A DNA stretch of 64,000 nucleotides from Hyaloscypha bicolor E (Eukaryota > Ascomycota > Leotiomycetes > Helotiales > Hyaloscyphaceae). The stretch lies in contig NW_020194667.1 of NCBI RefSeq assembly GCF_002865645.1, forward strand, positions 2,193,762 through 2,257,761, in the 5' to 3' direction. Both the position numbers and the translations under genes were made by a program. The notes under the pieces were generated by a model that had not been told where the DNA came from, ran no database searches, and saw only the letters and a program-made list of their open reading frames with translations. This document shows positions 36,273 to 49,788 of this stretch, piece by piece (the first letter of the stretch is position 1; the number at the start of each line of letters is the position of its first letter).

Positions 36273-38044
36273 AGGCTATTAGATTTTTTTTTAATTTTAT
36301 TATTTTTTTCTTTAATAAAGGAAACTATAATTAATTTTATAAACTATATAAGTATTACTTTATAATAATAAGTATATTAAAGATATAAATATATTATTTC
36401 TTTTTCTTATTAGATATAAAGAATTAATAAATATAATATCTTTAGCTTTATAAATAAAACTTAAAGTATTCGGGCTATTACTAGTATTTTATTTATTATA
36501 TTAGATAAAAGTTTAATTATTATTATTAAATTTCCTAGATTAAGTAATTTTATTTCTTTTAAATAAATCTATTATATAAAGTCTAATAAATTATATATAA
36601 ATATTTATTAAGATTAAAGTAATTAAAAAAAATAGATCTAATATTTAATATATTTTTTTTATATCTTATAATTAGCTTAATATTATTTTGGGTTTTATTT
36701 TTTTTATAAATATATATATATTTGAAATTTATAATTAATATTTTAAAATAATACTTTTTAATTAGTTCTTATATAATTTAAAAGTCAGCCTATTAAATTT
36801 AATATTTTTATAATACTTAAATTTACTTAAGTTTATAAAGTCTTATAATTATTAGAACTTTTATAATTCTTTACTTTTTAAGTTTAATATCTAAACCATA
36901 TTATATACTTTACTTTTAGTATAAAAAAGGCTTCTAAAAGTCTAGAATTATAAAGAAATCTTTATATTAAAAATATATTAAGAATATATTATATTATAAT
37001 AATAAAATTATAAGTATTTATATATAAATATATAATATATTAAACTAGCTATATTAAAAACTATATTATATTTATATATAAAGTTACTAATTACTTTATA
37101 TTAATACTAAACTTATATAGTTATATAACTTTATATAATTAGCTAGCTATAAAAAAGCCCTAAAGCCCAAAACTTATAAAGAGTCTTAAAAACTTTAGGG
37201 CTTCCGAACTATTATTAGTATCTAGTACTTTTTAGGGAAAAAGTATAATATATTTTATAATAAGTAATCTATTATAGACTATTTAACTTTTAAATTAAAT
37301 AAGAAATCTAAGAATTAGACTTATAATTTAAGTCTTATTAAAATTATTAAAGTTTTTACTAGCTAATATTATAAATTTAATATTATTATAGAAATCCTAT
37401 AAATTTTATTCTAATTTATCTAGAAAGTATATATAATATATTTTCTTATTTATTCTAATATTTATATATAATTTCTAAGAGCTAAATTATTACCTAAAAA
37501 AAAAAAAAAAGACTAGACTAATATTTTTTAAAAATTAAGGCCTTAATAAATTTATCTAGAAAAGCTTATTAATTCTTTTATAAATAATTCAAGAAAAGTT
37601 TAAGTTTATTATATATTATAACTTATATAACTAGAAATAGAAACTATTCTAATAGGCTAAAAAGAGTTTCTTATATAGCTTATTTATATAACTAGAAATA
37701 GAGATTTGAGTTTATTATATAAAATTATTTATATATAGAAACTTTTACTATAAACTTTTTATTTGAATTAATTAGTTAAATTTATTTTTAATATTAAGTT
37801 TTTATTAAAGTAATTTCCTACTTCTAGAAGTTTTAGATAAAATAGCTAATAAGTTTCTTAGCTATTAACTAAGATTTATTAGCTAGAAAATCTATAAATA
37901 GTAAATAAAATTATAAAATAAAATTCTTCTAACTATAATATTATATGTTTTATTATAATATAAAGTAATTAGATATAGAAGTACTATTAAATATAATATA
38001 TTTCGAGCTATAAATATTTTATAAAATATAAAAAGTCTTAGTAC

Positions 38045-38347
38045 TATAGTATAGCAGGCTATATTTATTAAAAATTATATTATTTTAGTAGTTTTAAGGT
38101 TTAGGTTATATAATAAAAACTATAGCCTTTTATATATAACTTGCAGAAATTATATAAAAAAGCTAGTTTTTCTATAGACTTAGAAAATAATCCTTTATAT
38201 ATATTTAATTAATTAAGCTTTTATATACTATATATTATTTATATTTTACTATTTACGTTTTTAATTTATTATTTTACTATCTAGTTATATTTTATATTCT
38301 AGTATACTTTATATAGGTTTTTATTTTATTATAGTTTTCCTTTTATA
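38045..38347 (+). repeat. E3 5' LTR
   Basis: Direct repeat of 57850-58152, with blocks such as TATATATAACTTGCAGAAAT and AAAAAAGCTAGTTTTTCTAT identical. Confidence 0.9.
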
Positions 38348-38349
38348 TA

Positions 38350-41300
38350 TTTTATAATAAGTAATATAGAAAGAATAAAAACTTTATAATTAAGGTAATA
38401 CTTTTATAAAGTTCTAAGAGATATTTATAAGGCAAATTATTAGCTTAGTAAATTAGGAGAGAAAAGGGCTATTATAATACTTTAAGCTTAAGGCCAAAAT
38501 ATTAAAGATATATAAGTATTAATTTTAGTATCTTATATTAATTTCTAATATATCTAGTAACTTGAATACGGGTTAGCTATAAGATATAATTACTAGTATA
38601 ATATATAGGAGTAATAGAAATAGAGACTAATTATAGAAGAAAAAGAAGTAAAGGAAATAGAATAGAAAAAATTATATTAAAATAATATAAATTAGATTTT
38701 AGTTAGAAATAGACTTTATTATTCGGAAATAAAGTTATATTATTAATTTATATATTACTTTTAGTTATAATAAAGACAGGAATAAAAATAGTATTAATTT
38801 TAGTAAAAAAGCTTATTTCTAAATCCGGAAAAGATATCTAAAAGAGGAAATATTCTTAAATTCAAATAAAATAGTAAACTAGAATAAGAAATAAGAATTA
38901 AAAAGAAATCGGAAATAAGAAATTATATAAATAAACTAGAGAAGCCTCTAGAGAAAGAAAAGAATACTAAATAAAGAAAAGAAAGAAAATTTAGAAAATT
39001 TAGAAAAATTAGTAAAATTAGTAAAATTATTTTTATTATTACTTTTAATAATATTAATAGATATATCTAGTTTAGTAAAAATAAGAAAAAATACTATAGG
39101 TATTAAGCTAATAAAACAGAAAAGAAAGTATAAGTAATAGAAATAAGACTAGAAAAGCTACTACTTTATTATTACTAATACTAAAACTTAAATCTTAACT
39201 ATATCTGTTATTATTAACCGGTTTCTCTCTAATTCCGGTTCTTAAATTAAAAGATATATTTAAACGAGAAATTAGTCTTTTAGAAATATTATTAATAGAA
39301 GTCTCAAATATAGAAACCCTATAATTAGCTATAGAAAAAGTTATTAAAATTAATATAGCTAAGAATAAATATATACTAGTACTAGATTTGAACCTATTAC
39401 TTTCGGGAGCTTCTAAAGTACTATAGTTTTAGGAAAGTAATATTTCTATATTCTTGAAATAGTATATAAATATATATAAGAACTATTATATTTCTAATAA
39501 TATTAAAAAAAAGAGAATTATTTATTATATCTTATTTATTTATAAGAATTAGATTAAGGCAATACTAGAGTACTATATTAATAACCTAGAAGATTACTAG
39601 AAGACTAAGTTCTTTAAAGTCTTACTAAAAGAATTCCGAGAATATAATTAGAAAATACTTAAAATTAGCTATAATTTTCTTAATTAGATTATTATATAAG
39701 TCTAGAATAGAGGAATTTCTTTTAAGTCTTATATTAATATATTTAATAAAATATTAAAGAAGTTGCTAAAAAGAAAAGAAATAGATAAAATTACTTAGTA
39801 TTAAGAATTTATAAGAAAATTATCTATTTTAGTAAGTAATTATATTCTTAAGAATATAAACTTTAAACCTATAAATATTTCTATTTATAAATATAGTAAA
39901 ATATATAAGAAAATAGTAATATTCTATTAGTATAAAAAGAAGAAATATTATTTTAATATTACTAATAACCTAGATATATCTAGATTTAGACAAAAATACT
40001 TGAATATAATAGTTTATAATATAGTTCCTAAACTAGAAAATAATTATTCTTTACTAGTTTCTTCTATTATATTTCCTAAAGCTACTATAGATATAAATAA
40101 AAAGAGAACCTAGCTTATAGCTAATTATATAAAGCCTACTAAAAATAGTAAATCTAAAAGAAATAATATTAACTAGCTAGTAAGAAGTCTAGAAAAACTA
40201 TTTATTACTACTATAACTTAAGAGAACTTATAGAAATAATTCAATATAGCTATTATTATAATTTAAAAGAATATTTATAGCCTATTTATATAACCCAGTT
40301 AACTATAGCAGATATAACTAATATAATAGTATTAATAGCCTAGTAAGTATAATTCGGGTTTTTAGAGAAAATATACTAGAATTTATAATAAAGAATATAG
40401 AGAATACTATAGTAGCTATAGTAATTGAGCTAGATTAGATAGAAAGTCTAGATAACTATATTTTAGAGAAAGTTAGTCTTAAATATAATTAGAAAATATT
40501 ACTTAAGTTAATATAGCTTATAGTATAGATCTAGAACTAAGAGAACGAATTTACTATAAATATTATAGTAGAAATAAAAATATTAATATTAATTTAGAAT
40601 ATATCTATATTTCTTAGTTTTATTATCTACTAATAGAAGAACTTATAAATTATAAATATATTTACTAATTTAATAAAAGATAATATAAAGAACTATTTAA
40701 GCTTAAATAAGAAAGTATTTCTTTTTTCTTTATTAGTAAATACTAGTAATTTAACTAAATTATTTCCTAAGTCTAAAAAAAAGAATTTAATTATAACTTA
40801 AATACTCGGTCTAAAAATATCCAGAGATTAATAGAAGATATCTAGTTTACTAGATAAGAGAAAGAAAAGGGAACTAGCTAACCGGAATCTATATATAGAA
40901 ATAAATAAGTTATATTTAGGAAATTTAAATAGCCGCTTTATTTTAGAAGAAATTATATTAGAATTACTAATATTTCGGGTTCTAGAATTAATAAATAGTA
41001 CTAAGATTTGGCTATAAATAGTATTTCTATTAATATTATAATAGGTTCTTTATTAAAGAAAAAGGATAAAGAAATAGAAATAACTAAAGAGGTTTTCTAA
41101 AAATAAGCCAGAGTAAAAGAAAAGCTATCTTATATAAGAGGCTAGAAGAATACTATTTTAAGAAATAATAAATAGAAAAATAGTCTAGCTAAGAATATAG
41201 ATATTAATAGTTCCGGGAATAAATAAAACAAATTAGGAATCTAGTATATATTTAACTATAATAAGTATAGAATTCCCGAAGTTAATAATATTCTAATAAG

Positions 41301-42784
41301 ACTACTAAAAAAAGTAATTATTCTATTTCTAAGAACTTAAAAAGAAATAAGAATATTTATTAATATTTTAAAAATACCAGATCTAGCTACTATATTTTAA
41401 AACTAATAAATTAAAGATAATATTTCTTATCTTACTATCTTATAAATAAGAAATACTATTATATTAAATATAATTAGATATACTAGAAAATCTATAGAGC
41501 TAGTAATTATAGCTTATATAATAGATAAAATATTTAAGAAACTAGAAATACTAGTTTAGGTATTTAATACTAATAAAATTATTTAATTTAAAGGTAATAG
41601 TATTAAAATTCGAATATTACTAGCTTATAAATATATTATATAATCTCTATATTTTTAATTTATATTTCGAGAACCTTAAAGAAGTATTAAATATAAAGAA
41701 ATAATTAATACTAGAGCTAAAATTAATATTTTCCCTAAAAAGATCTCTAGAAATATTAGTAAAGTAATATATAATACTATAAATTATTAAATATCTACTA
41801 TTACTAGAGCTAAATTTGGATTTACTAGAATAGTAAAGCTTAGAGCTAAAGTTATAAATAAAGTAAAATATAAAGATATATTTTTTCTAGTTAAAGAAAC
41901 TCTAAAGATCTTATTTAGTTAACTATTCTTAGTAAAAATAAAGATAAATATTATATATAAAAATAATAGTTTATAGGATAGAAGATTTACTAACCCTAAA
42001 AATAACTAGAATACTTATATTATTATAATTATTTCACTTTTAAAAAATACTAGAAAATAGAAGAAAATAATAGTTTAAAAGTACTAAACTTTTAAAATTA
42101 AAGAATTAAGTAATATAGAGCAGGAAACTAAGAGTAAAGAAAAAAAATAAAGCCTGATATTATAACTAGTAGTAATACTAGAAGAAATAGAAAAATGCCG
42201 GAATTTCCTATAAATTCTTTTATTTTAGGTTTAGGAGTTCAGAAAATTAATAATATTTTTAAAGAAACTAAAGTAAAAGAGGCTCTAATTAAAGTATTAT
42301 TAAGAGTTATTCCGGATTTAATAGAAAAGAAAGTAAAAAGGATATTAAGTAAAAATATTTCTAAAGAAAAGATAAAGTAGTATCTTTTAATAATAAAGAA
42401 ATATATTCCTAAAACTAAGAAATATTAAACTTAAGACTAGAAAGAATTCTAGAATATATAAGAGCTTAAAGAAAGTATATTAAAATACCGGATAAAAAGA
42501 TATTCTTTATATTTAATTAGGAAGAAGCTAAATAGAAAAGTTATAAACTTTAGAGATTAGATAAAAAAAGTATTAGAGAAAATAGCTATAGCTTTTAAAG
42601 AAAAAGATAATAACTATAATCTATTTCTAGTTATAGGAATATATAAAATAAAGAATAAGAAGATTTAACTAGTAAATACTAATAATAGAACTAGAGAAGG
42701 CTCTAGTAAATATTCGGACTAGTTTAAGAGATCTAAAGCTAGAGAATACCTATAAAAATATACTAGAAAATATAAGAACTATCT
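38350..42784 (+). pseudogene. E3 gag and start of pol (before the nested insertion)
   Basis: Degenerate + strand coding relic upstream of E2. No intact motif delimits gag. The last codons before the insertion read KARE..KYTRKYKNYL and continue in the sense strand after the E2 target duplication. Limits are approximate. Confidence 0.5.
42195..42380 (+). other. Longest uninterrupted frame in E3 gag/pol, not a gene
   Basis: A 61-codon stretch (starting MPEFPINSFILGLGVQ) happens to lack stops. It lies inside the E3 polyprotein relic in the sense direction and is best read as a surviving piece of it, not as a separate gene. Confidence 0.5.
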
Positions 42785-42789
42785 TTTAT

Positions 42790-43092
42790 TATAATAGGTA
42801 TATATAATAGTATATAGATAGGTATTAGATATTATAGATCTAGTTTCCTATTTTGGGTATAGCTTGTAATCGGAATTATATAGATTGTATAGGATTTCCT
42901 AATTAAGTAAAGGGCTTTATATACCTGGCTAAGTACTAGGGAATATATAGGAAAACACTTCTAGCTTTGGAAGAGGTATTAATTAGTCTCTTATTAGAAT
43001 TAATTCTTGGAATTAGTTATACTTGCAAGTATTACTCTATAGCTTACTTACCTTAACTACTTATATATTACCCTGCTATTATATACCTTATA
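42790..43092 (+). repeat. E2 5' LTR
   Basis: Direct repeat of 49481-49783. Begins TATAATAGG (TG end changed to TA) and ends CCTTATA. Confidence 0.92.
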
Positions 43093-43149
43093 TTCTAATT
43101 AATCTAATCTTCAAAAAGCAGTTTATTACGAGGTAATTAAGCCATTAAT

Positions 43150-46100
43150 AGACAAAACTACTAATGGCTAGAGTATTAACTAGAAGAAGCGCCTCTATTA
43201 TTACTAGGGTAACCTAGTCGGGTATCTAGGGGAGTATCTAGTTAGTTACTCTAGCTACTATCTAATTAGGAGAAGGGAGTAGAACTCAGATATTCCCAGA
43301 ACTAGCTAGTAGGATAATAATAATAGAGAAGCTAGCGGCGGCTCGTTATTATATTACTAAGTTAGAAGCAGAGATATAATAGAGGGAGGATCTAGAGGAT
43401 TTGGAAGCTCAGATTTACTATCTTAAGGATATTCGGGTATCTATTATAGAACCTATTATACTACCAGCGGTATGTTTGGTTTATAGGGCTCTAAAAACCC
43501 GAGAATTACTAACCTATAAGGGGAAGAGTATTAAGGAAGCCCAGGACTTCTTCTACTAGGCGAAGCTGAAATAGTATAAAGACGGCGGGATTATCTGGGC
43601 TATAAATATAGTAAAGGTTATATATTATACTTCTTGCTTTGAGAATATAGCCAGGGATATCTGGAAGTATAGGAAGTAATTAGTAGGTATTAATACTATG
43701 AATTAGGAGACCTTTATTAAGTTTATAAAGGATTCTATCTTGGATCCGGAGAACTATAGTAATAATATTCTTACCAAGTTTAAGGATATAAAATAGTAGC
43801 TAGGTTAGAGTATCTAAAGTTTTATATCCTACTTAGATAGCCTATTAGATAACTTGGGATATACGGGTTTATTATAAAAGCGGGATGACTTATTTAGTAG
43901 CTTGAGGCAGGAGATTCGGGATAAGATTAATTACTAAGGGAATGTTTTACGAGAAAGAGAGAAGCTTATTTCTGCGGCTATAAGAGTCGAGAATAATTTG
44001 AACTAGTTTACTTAACGGGAATATAATAATAAGCCGATAGGTTAATAAAAGGAAGGAAATTAGAGAAAGGAGAGAGGAAATAATAAAGGGAAACGGAAGA
44101 GAAGTATATTCCTATTATAAGATTTATATAACCGGGATAGCGAAAGTATAGTAACGGGATCTAATATAGTACCTGTATCGGGATCTATAAGACCGGGTAT
44201 AACTTGCTTTACCTACTAGAAGGAGGATTACTATACTACTACCTATCTAAATCGGGGAAAACCGACTTGCTATAACTATAATAAGTCTGGCTATAAGGTA
44301 TATAAGTACCCAGAACTAAAGAAGCCGGGAAACAGGCATATCCCGTAGTAGTTATACTCGTTTATACTATGGAGAGTAAGGCCCCTAAAACGAGAATAGT
44401 AATTAAGATTATTATTAAGATAAGGAAAGATAGGTAAAGGGTTAGAGTATTAGTTAACTCGGGTATAGAGGCTAATTATATAAAGAGGAGATTAGCCTTA
44501 GATATGGGTATTCTATTAATATTAAGGGTAACTCCCTTGTCCTTACTAGAGGAAAGGAGAATTTATTTATATAGAGATTATATTCTTGGAGTTACTACCG
44601 AGGATATACTAGGGAACTAAAGAGAGGCTAATATATATTTTATATTATATGATTTTAATCTAAACTATATTAATATAATACTTGGATTCCTATAGCTTTA
44701 CTAGGTTAATCTCCTGATTTCCTTTAGGGAAGTAATATAGAGATACCAGATTTGACTATAAAAGATTAAAGTTCTAAATACTAGGAAGTTTATTAAAATA
44801 GTAAAGTATAAGATATATATTTTTCTATTAATTACCTATCCTATAATAGATAGCTAAAGGATTACTACTATTACTATAAACGGAATAGCTATATTTCCCA
44901 GGAAGTATTAGGACCTTTTCCGAGTATTTTTTATAAAGGCTATAGGTATACTATCTGACTACTATATAATAGAGTATTATATAGATCTGGAACCAGGATT
45001 CTAATTACTATATAGTCCTATATATACTTTATTAGAAAGAGAGCTTAAAGTCTTTCGGGAATATCTTAATACTAGCTTAAAGAAGAAGTAAATCCGTTAT
45101 TTTACTAGCCTAGCTAGTACCCTAATTATATTTGTTTTAAAGAAAGGAGGCGGCCTATATCTATATATTAATTACCAGAGTCTAAATAGGATTACTATTA
45201 AGAACCGAATACCGTTATTACTTATTAGTAAGATAATAAACAGGCTTTATAGAGTAAAGATATATATAAAGCTAGACTTAAAGGATACTTATTATTAGTT
45301 ATAAATACGGGAGGGTAATGAGTGAAAGACGGTATTCCGAATATATTATAGATATTTTGAGTACTATATTATACCTTTTAGATTATCTAATATTCCGGTA
45401 ATATTTTAGGTATATATTAACTATATACTAGTAGGCCTTATAGATATTATTTATATAGTCTATCTAGATAATATTTTAATTTATTTAGAGAATCCAGAAT
45501 AGTATATAATAGTAGTCTAATATATACTCGAGCAGTTATAGTAATACTAGCTCTTTATAAACTTGGCAAAATACAAGTTTAATATAGAGAGAATAGAGTT
45601 TCTGGAATTTATAATTAGCCCAGATAATATAGAAATAGAGGCTAGCCGGATTATAGCTATTAGGGAATGGCCGGCCCTAAAAAATAATATCCGAGAAGTC
45701 TAAGTATTTCTGGGTTTTACTAACTTTTACCGGAGGTTTATCTATAAATACTTTAGGATAGTAAAAGGGTTAACTAATTTACTAAAAACTGGCGGAAAAC
45801 TACTATATTAGTTTAGCTAGACGAATAAGGCAAATAAGGCTTTTAGGGAGCTATAAATTATATTTATAATAGTACTAATTCTTTATTATTTTAACCTAGC
45901 CTTAAAGATTTATATAGAAACGGATACTTTAGGATTCGTAGTTACAGGTATAATTTCCTAGCTCTTTAGTGAGGAGACGGAAGCCAGGTAATACTCTATT
46001 ATTTTCTATTTAAAAAAGATAACTATAATTAAAAGCAGGTACGAAATATATAATTCTGAACTCTTGGCTATTATTCTAGTATTCCGTACTTGGCGGTATT

Positions 46101-48065
46101 ACCTGGTATATATCCGGTATACTATTATTATTAAGATAGATTATAATAACTTGAAATACTTTATAACTAAGAGAAAACTGAATAGTTAATAGATAAGATA
46201 GGTAGAGGAGCTAGTTACCTTTGACTTTGTCTTAGAATACTGGCCGGGATATAGTAATCCCGCTAATAGGCTATTAAGGAGGCTAGACTTTATAGTAGGT
46301 ATAGATAAAGATACTTTATTACCTATACTTTATAATAAGCTATAGAATATAGAATAGAGAATCCTATAAGTAATAGTAATAGGATATTATACTATTCCTA
46401 TAATACCGTAATATAAGGCCCAGGAAAGAAAAGATAGGTACTTCTTAATTAGTAAAATACTAAGGAATTCCGAAGAGAAAGTCTATTTTAGTAATAGAAT
46501 AATACCGGAGATATTACTACTTGAGCCTATTACTAGTATAGCTAGTTATAAATAGTATATACTACGGATTCTAGCTATATGGGTAGCTAGGTCCGAAATA
46601 GTATATAAGGAAAGCGGAGAGATATTACTTGAACTACTATTATAGTACTAAAGGCTTAATCTATTAGTATAATACCGGTAATATAAATAGTTCTTAAAGA
46701 GGACCTTTACTAGAGCTATTAAGACTTGGGAACTTAATATATCTGGGTTATTAAGATATCGGGATGCTATTTATATACTAAATAAGCCGGCTCTTAAAGA
46801 AGAATTACTATAAGCTAACTATAATAATTCTATAAATAGGTATTTTAGTACTAGTAAGATACTAGAGATTCTCTAGAGAAAGTACTTCTGGTAAAGTATA
46901 AGAAAGGATATAAAAGACTATATTAGAACTTATCCTATATATTAATGGACTAAGGTAAAGAGATATCTACTATATGGTATACTTAGTTTGTTTCCCCTCT
47001 TCTCTAAGCTATAGCAAGAAATTACTATAGACTTTATTATAGGGCTATTTCCTTTTAGGTTTTATAGTAAAGTATATAATTCTATACTTATTATTATTAA
47101 TAGGTATACGAAAATGGTATAATATATTCCGATTACTAAAGAGGTCTCGGCTCCTAAGCTAGCGGAGCTATTTATATACTATATTATTAAAGACTTCGGT
47201 ATACCTGTAGATATAATTTCTAATAGAGGATCTATTTTTATAAGTAAGTTCTAGTTAAGTCTATACTTTTACTTAAAGGTTTAATAATAGCTAAATATAG
47301 TATTCTATTCGTAAACTAATAGATAAATAGAGAATCTGAACCAAATTCTAGAATAATACTTAAGGTACTATACTAGCTACTAGTAGGATAACTGGGTAGT
47401 AAAGCTTACTTTTATAGAATTTATATATAATAACTTTATATATTTAATAATAGGAATATCCCTATTCTATACCTTATACGGATTCCATTCTAGTATTAAA
47501 CTATATATTAAGAATAATATTTCAGAAAAAGAAGTACTAGTAGTATAGGAAAGAGTATAAAGAATTCAAGTAAAATAGAAGGTACTAGAGAAATAATAGT
47601 AAGAAGTAGTAGATATATAGAAAAAGTACTATAATAAGAAATATATTAATAAGAAGTTCAAGATATATAATAAAGTTATGCTTTATATAAAGAATATTCG
47701 ATAGCTATAACCTAGTATAAAGCTAGCGGACAGATATCTCGGTTTCTTTAAAGTTCTGGAAGTTATAGGAATATATAGACAGATATATTACTTAGAATTA
47801 CTACTATTATATCGGATCTATAATGTTTTCTATATTTCTCTTTTGGAATTATAGTATCTATAAGCTAGTACTATAGTAGAACTAGAGCCGGTCGAGATCG
47901 AGGGCAAAGAGGAATTCAAGGTGGAATCTATTATAGCCTATAGGAAGGGCAGAAAAGGAAGGGAGTATCTTATTTATTAGAAGGGCTACTTACTAGTAAA
48001 TAATATATAGGAACTACTAAGTAATCTGGAGAATATAGCTTAAGAATTATAAGAATACTTGGAAA
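43150..48065 (+). pseudogene. E2 gag-pol with C-terminal chromodomain
   Basis: Degenerate polyprotein. Zinc knuckle at 44268-44309 (C-x2-C-x4-H-x4-C) reads CYNYNKSGYKVYKY, so three of four ligands are changed to Tyr. Protease DSG reads NSG at 44453-44464. RT: KLDLKDTYY near 45269, and YLDN at 45461-45472. RNase H: IYIETDTLGFVVTGI near 45910. Integrase: ITIDFIIG near 47025 and GIPVDIISNRGSIF near 47200. Chromodomain: FKVESIIAYRKGRKGREYLIY at about 47911-48056, where the two conserved Trp codons have become stops. All key losses fit C to T in CpA on one strand or the other. Confidence 0.87.
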
Positions 48066-48361
48066 AGAGTAATATTATAATACTATTAGCTAAACGGAGG
48101 TACAAAAGATAAATGCTTTTATTAGGAAACTATTAAAAAACCATATATTTATTCTTGGAAAAACTATATGAAAATTATTAAAAACTCTAATTTCTATATC
48201 CTATAAATATCCTATTCTTATAACTACTCTCTACTATCCTTATTATTATTCTTATTAGGATCCTCTCGAGAAATAGATAGTAAATTGGCTTATAAAGCTA
48301 TTAGCTATTAGTAAGAAACGAGGAAGAAGTAAGCTTATTTAATACCAAAGAATATTAACCA

Positions 48362-49480
48362 TACTATTAAGAGCACTTTATACTTATATTAAGCTAGTAA
48401 GAATTGCTTAACCTATTCCTTGAATTATTAGGAGAATTCATTAGCCTCGAATAATAGCTTTAATATAAGAAGTATATATAGTTTAGTATAGAAGAAGGGT
48501 AGTAATAGCCTTTTCCCTTTTGGGCAAAGGATAAAGAAAATACTTATATATATTAATGGCTTAAAGAAGGCGGTTTAATTATACTATATATACTTGAGGA
48601 ATCTTGGATAGTATTAGAATAAGAAATAAAAGAAGAAATTTATAACTTATAGAATTATATTTCTTATTCTTGGAGTAGTAATAATTATATACTAAGTAAT
48701 TATTATTCTTAATATAAGTAAGGTCGGGAAACTTGGTAATATTCTTGGAATATTAAAGATAGTAAGGGCGAATTAAGGATATAGGAGTATTAGCCAAACG
48801 GGTAGTAATAGGCTAATAAGTACCAAGAGAAATATTTATCTTAATAGATAAAGAAGTAAAAGAGGGAATTAGAAAGGGACTTAAATAAAGCTTAAATAAG
48901 GCTTAAAGAAGCTTAAAGAAGCTTAAAGAAGGCTTAAAGAAGGAAGGCAAGGAATAAGGAGAAGCTAGATATGGTATTATAATTAAGGAAAAGGAAGGTT
49001 AGTTAGTAGGAAAAGGGAGGCCTTTTTATAATACCCTTTTCCCGAATAGTAATTACGAATTCGGAACCGGCTCTATACTAGGAATACCTAGAAAATTCTA
49101 AAAAAAGGGATTTATAAATAAACTAGAAGATTAGATTAACTTTTCCAAGCTCTTAGGCCTATAGAGTAATAATTTATTTGCGAATAGAGGCTAAGTTGGG
49201 ATTTACGAACTAATTAGGAGATCGGATAAGCTTTATATTTAATAGTATATATTATATTCGTATTACCTTTATAAGGGGAAATCGCCAGAGGTGATTTATA
49301 AACTAGCTAGGAAGGATTAGTAAACTATATCCTTAACTCTATTACCTGGTATAATAATAGAGTAATTATAGGGAGTCTTTAGGGAAAGCTAGTAGCCAGG
49401 AAAGTTTTAGGGGAATATTTATAAAGCTATTTGCAGTTTTCCCAGGCCTCTTAGGAATAAGGGCCTAGAGAGGGGATTAA
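48362..49480 (+). pseudogene. E2 downstream reading frame of unknown function
   Basis: One + strand frame holds for about 370 codons from about 48362 to the 3' LTR with only TAA/TAG interruptions (sites of former Gln/Trp). Readable parts include PFPFWAKDKENTYIY, EESWIVLE, SWNIKDSKGELRI, a Lys/Glu/Arg coiled-coil-like stretch around 48840-49010, and FIIPFSRIVITNSEPAL. I recognise no domain; typical chromoviruses end pol at the chromodomain. It may be an accessory or captured gene. Confidence 0.5.
48880..48945 (+). repeat. Short tandem repeat inside the E2 downstream frame
   Basis: About five imperfect copies of GCTTAAAGAA / GCTTAAATAA. In frame it encodes reiterated charged residues, which may explain the coiled-coil-like character. 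Confidence 0.8.
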
Positions 49481-49783
49481 TATAATAGGTATATATAATA
49501 GTATATAGACAGGTATTAGATATTATAAATCTAGTTTCCTATTTTGGGTATAGTTTATAATCGGAATTATATAAATTATATAGGATTTCCTAATTAAGTA
49601 AAGGGCTTTATATACCTGGCTAAGTACTAGGGAATATATAGGGAGATACTCCTAGCTTTGGAAGAAGTATTAATTAGTTTCTTATTGGAATTAATTCTTG
49701 GAATTAGTTATACTTGCAAGCATTACTCTATAGCTTACTTACCTTGACTACTTATATATTACCCTGCTATTATATGCCTTATA
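49481..49783 (+). repeat. E2 3' LTR
   Basis: Partner of 42790-43092; followed directly by TTTAT. Confidence 0.92.
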
Positions 49784-49788
49784 TTTAT

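Larger units (their letters stand above)
31452..38044. other. AT-rich region with unidentified coding relics
   Basis: About 6.6 kb of RIP-mutated sequence. Small GC-richer patches occur at 31600-31690 (CGGCCGC repeats) and 32100-32200. Plus-strand readings at about 33450-34500 and 37140-37500 show stops mainly as TAA/TAG in otherwise protein-like stretches, suggesting further dead elements, but I could not identify a domain or terminal repeats. Confidence 0.4.
42790..49783 (+). mobile_element. E2: full-length Ty3/gypsy chromovirus nested in E3
   Basis: LTRs 42790-43092 and 49481-49783 are both 303 bp and differ by about 16 substitutions, all transitions. TTTAT lies outside both ends (42785-42789 and 49784-49788), a perfect 5-bp target duplication. 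The interior encodes gag with a zinc knuckle, protease, RT, RNase H, integrase and a chromodomain, then an extra frame. It retains visibly more G+C than E3 around it, so it inserted later. Inactivated by RIP. Confidence 0.92.
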
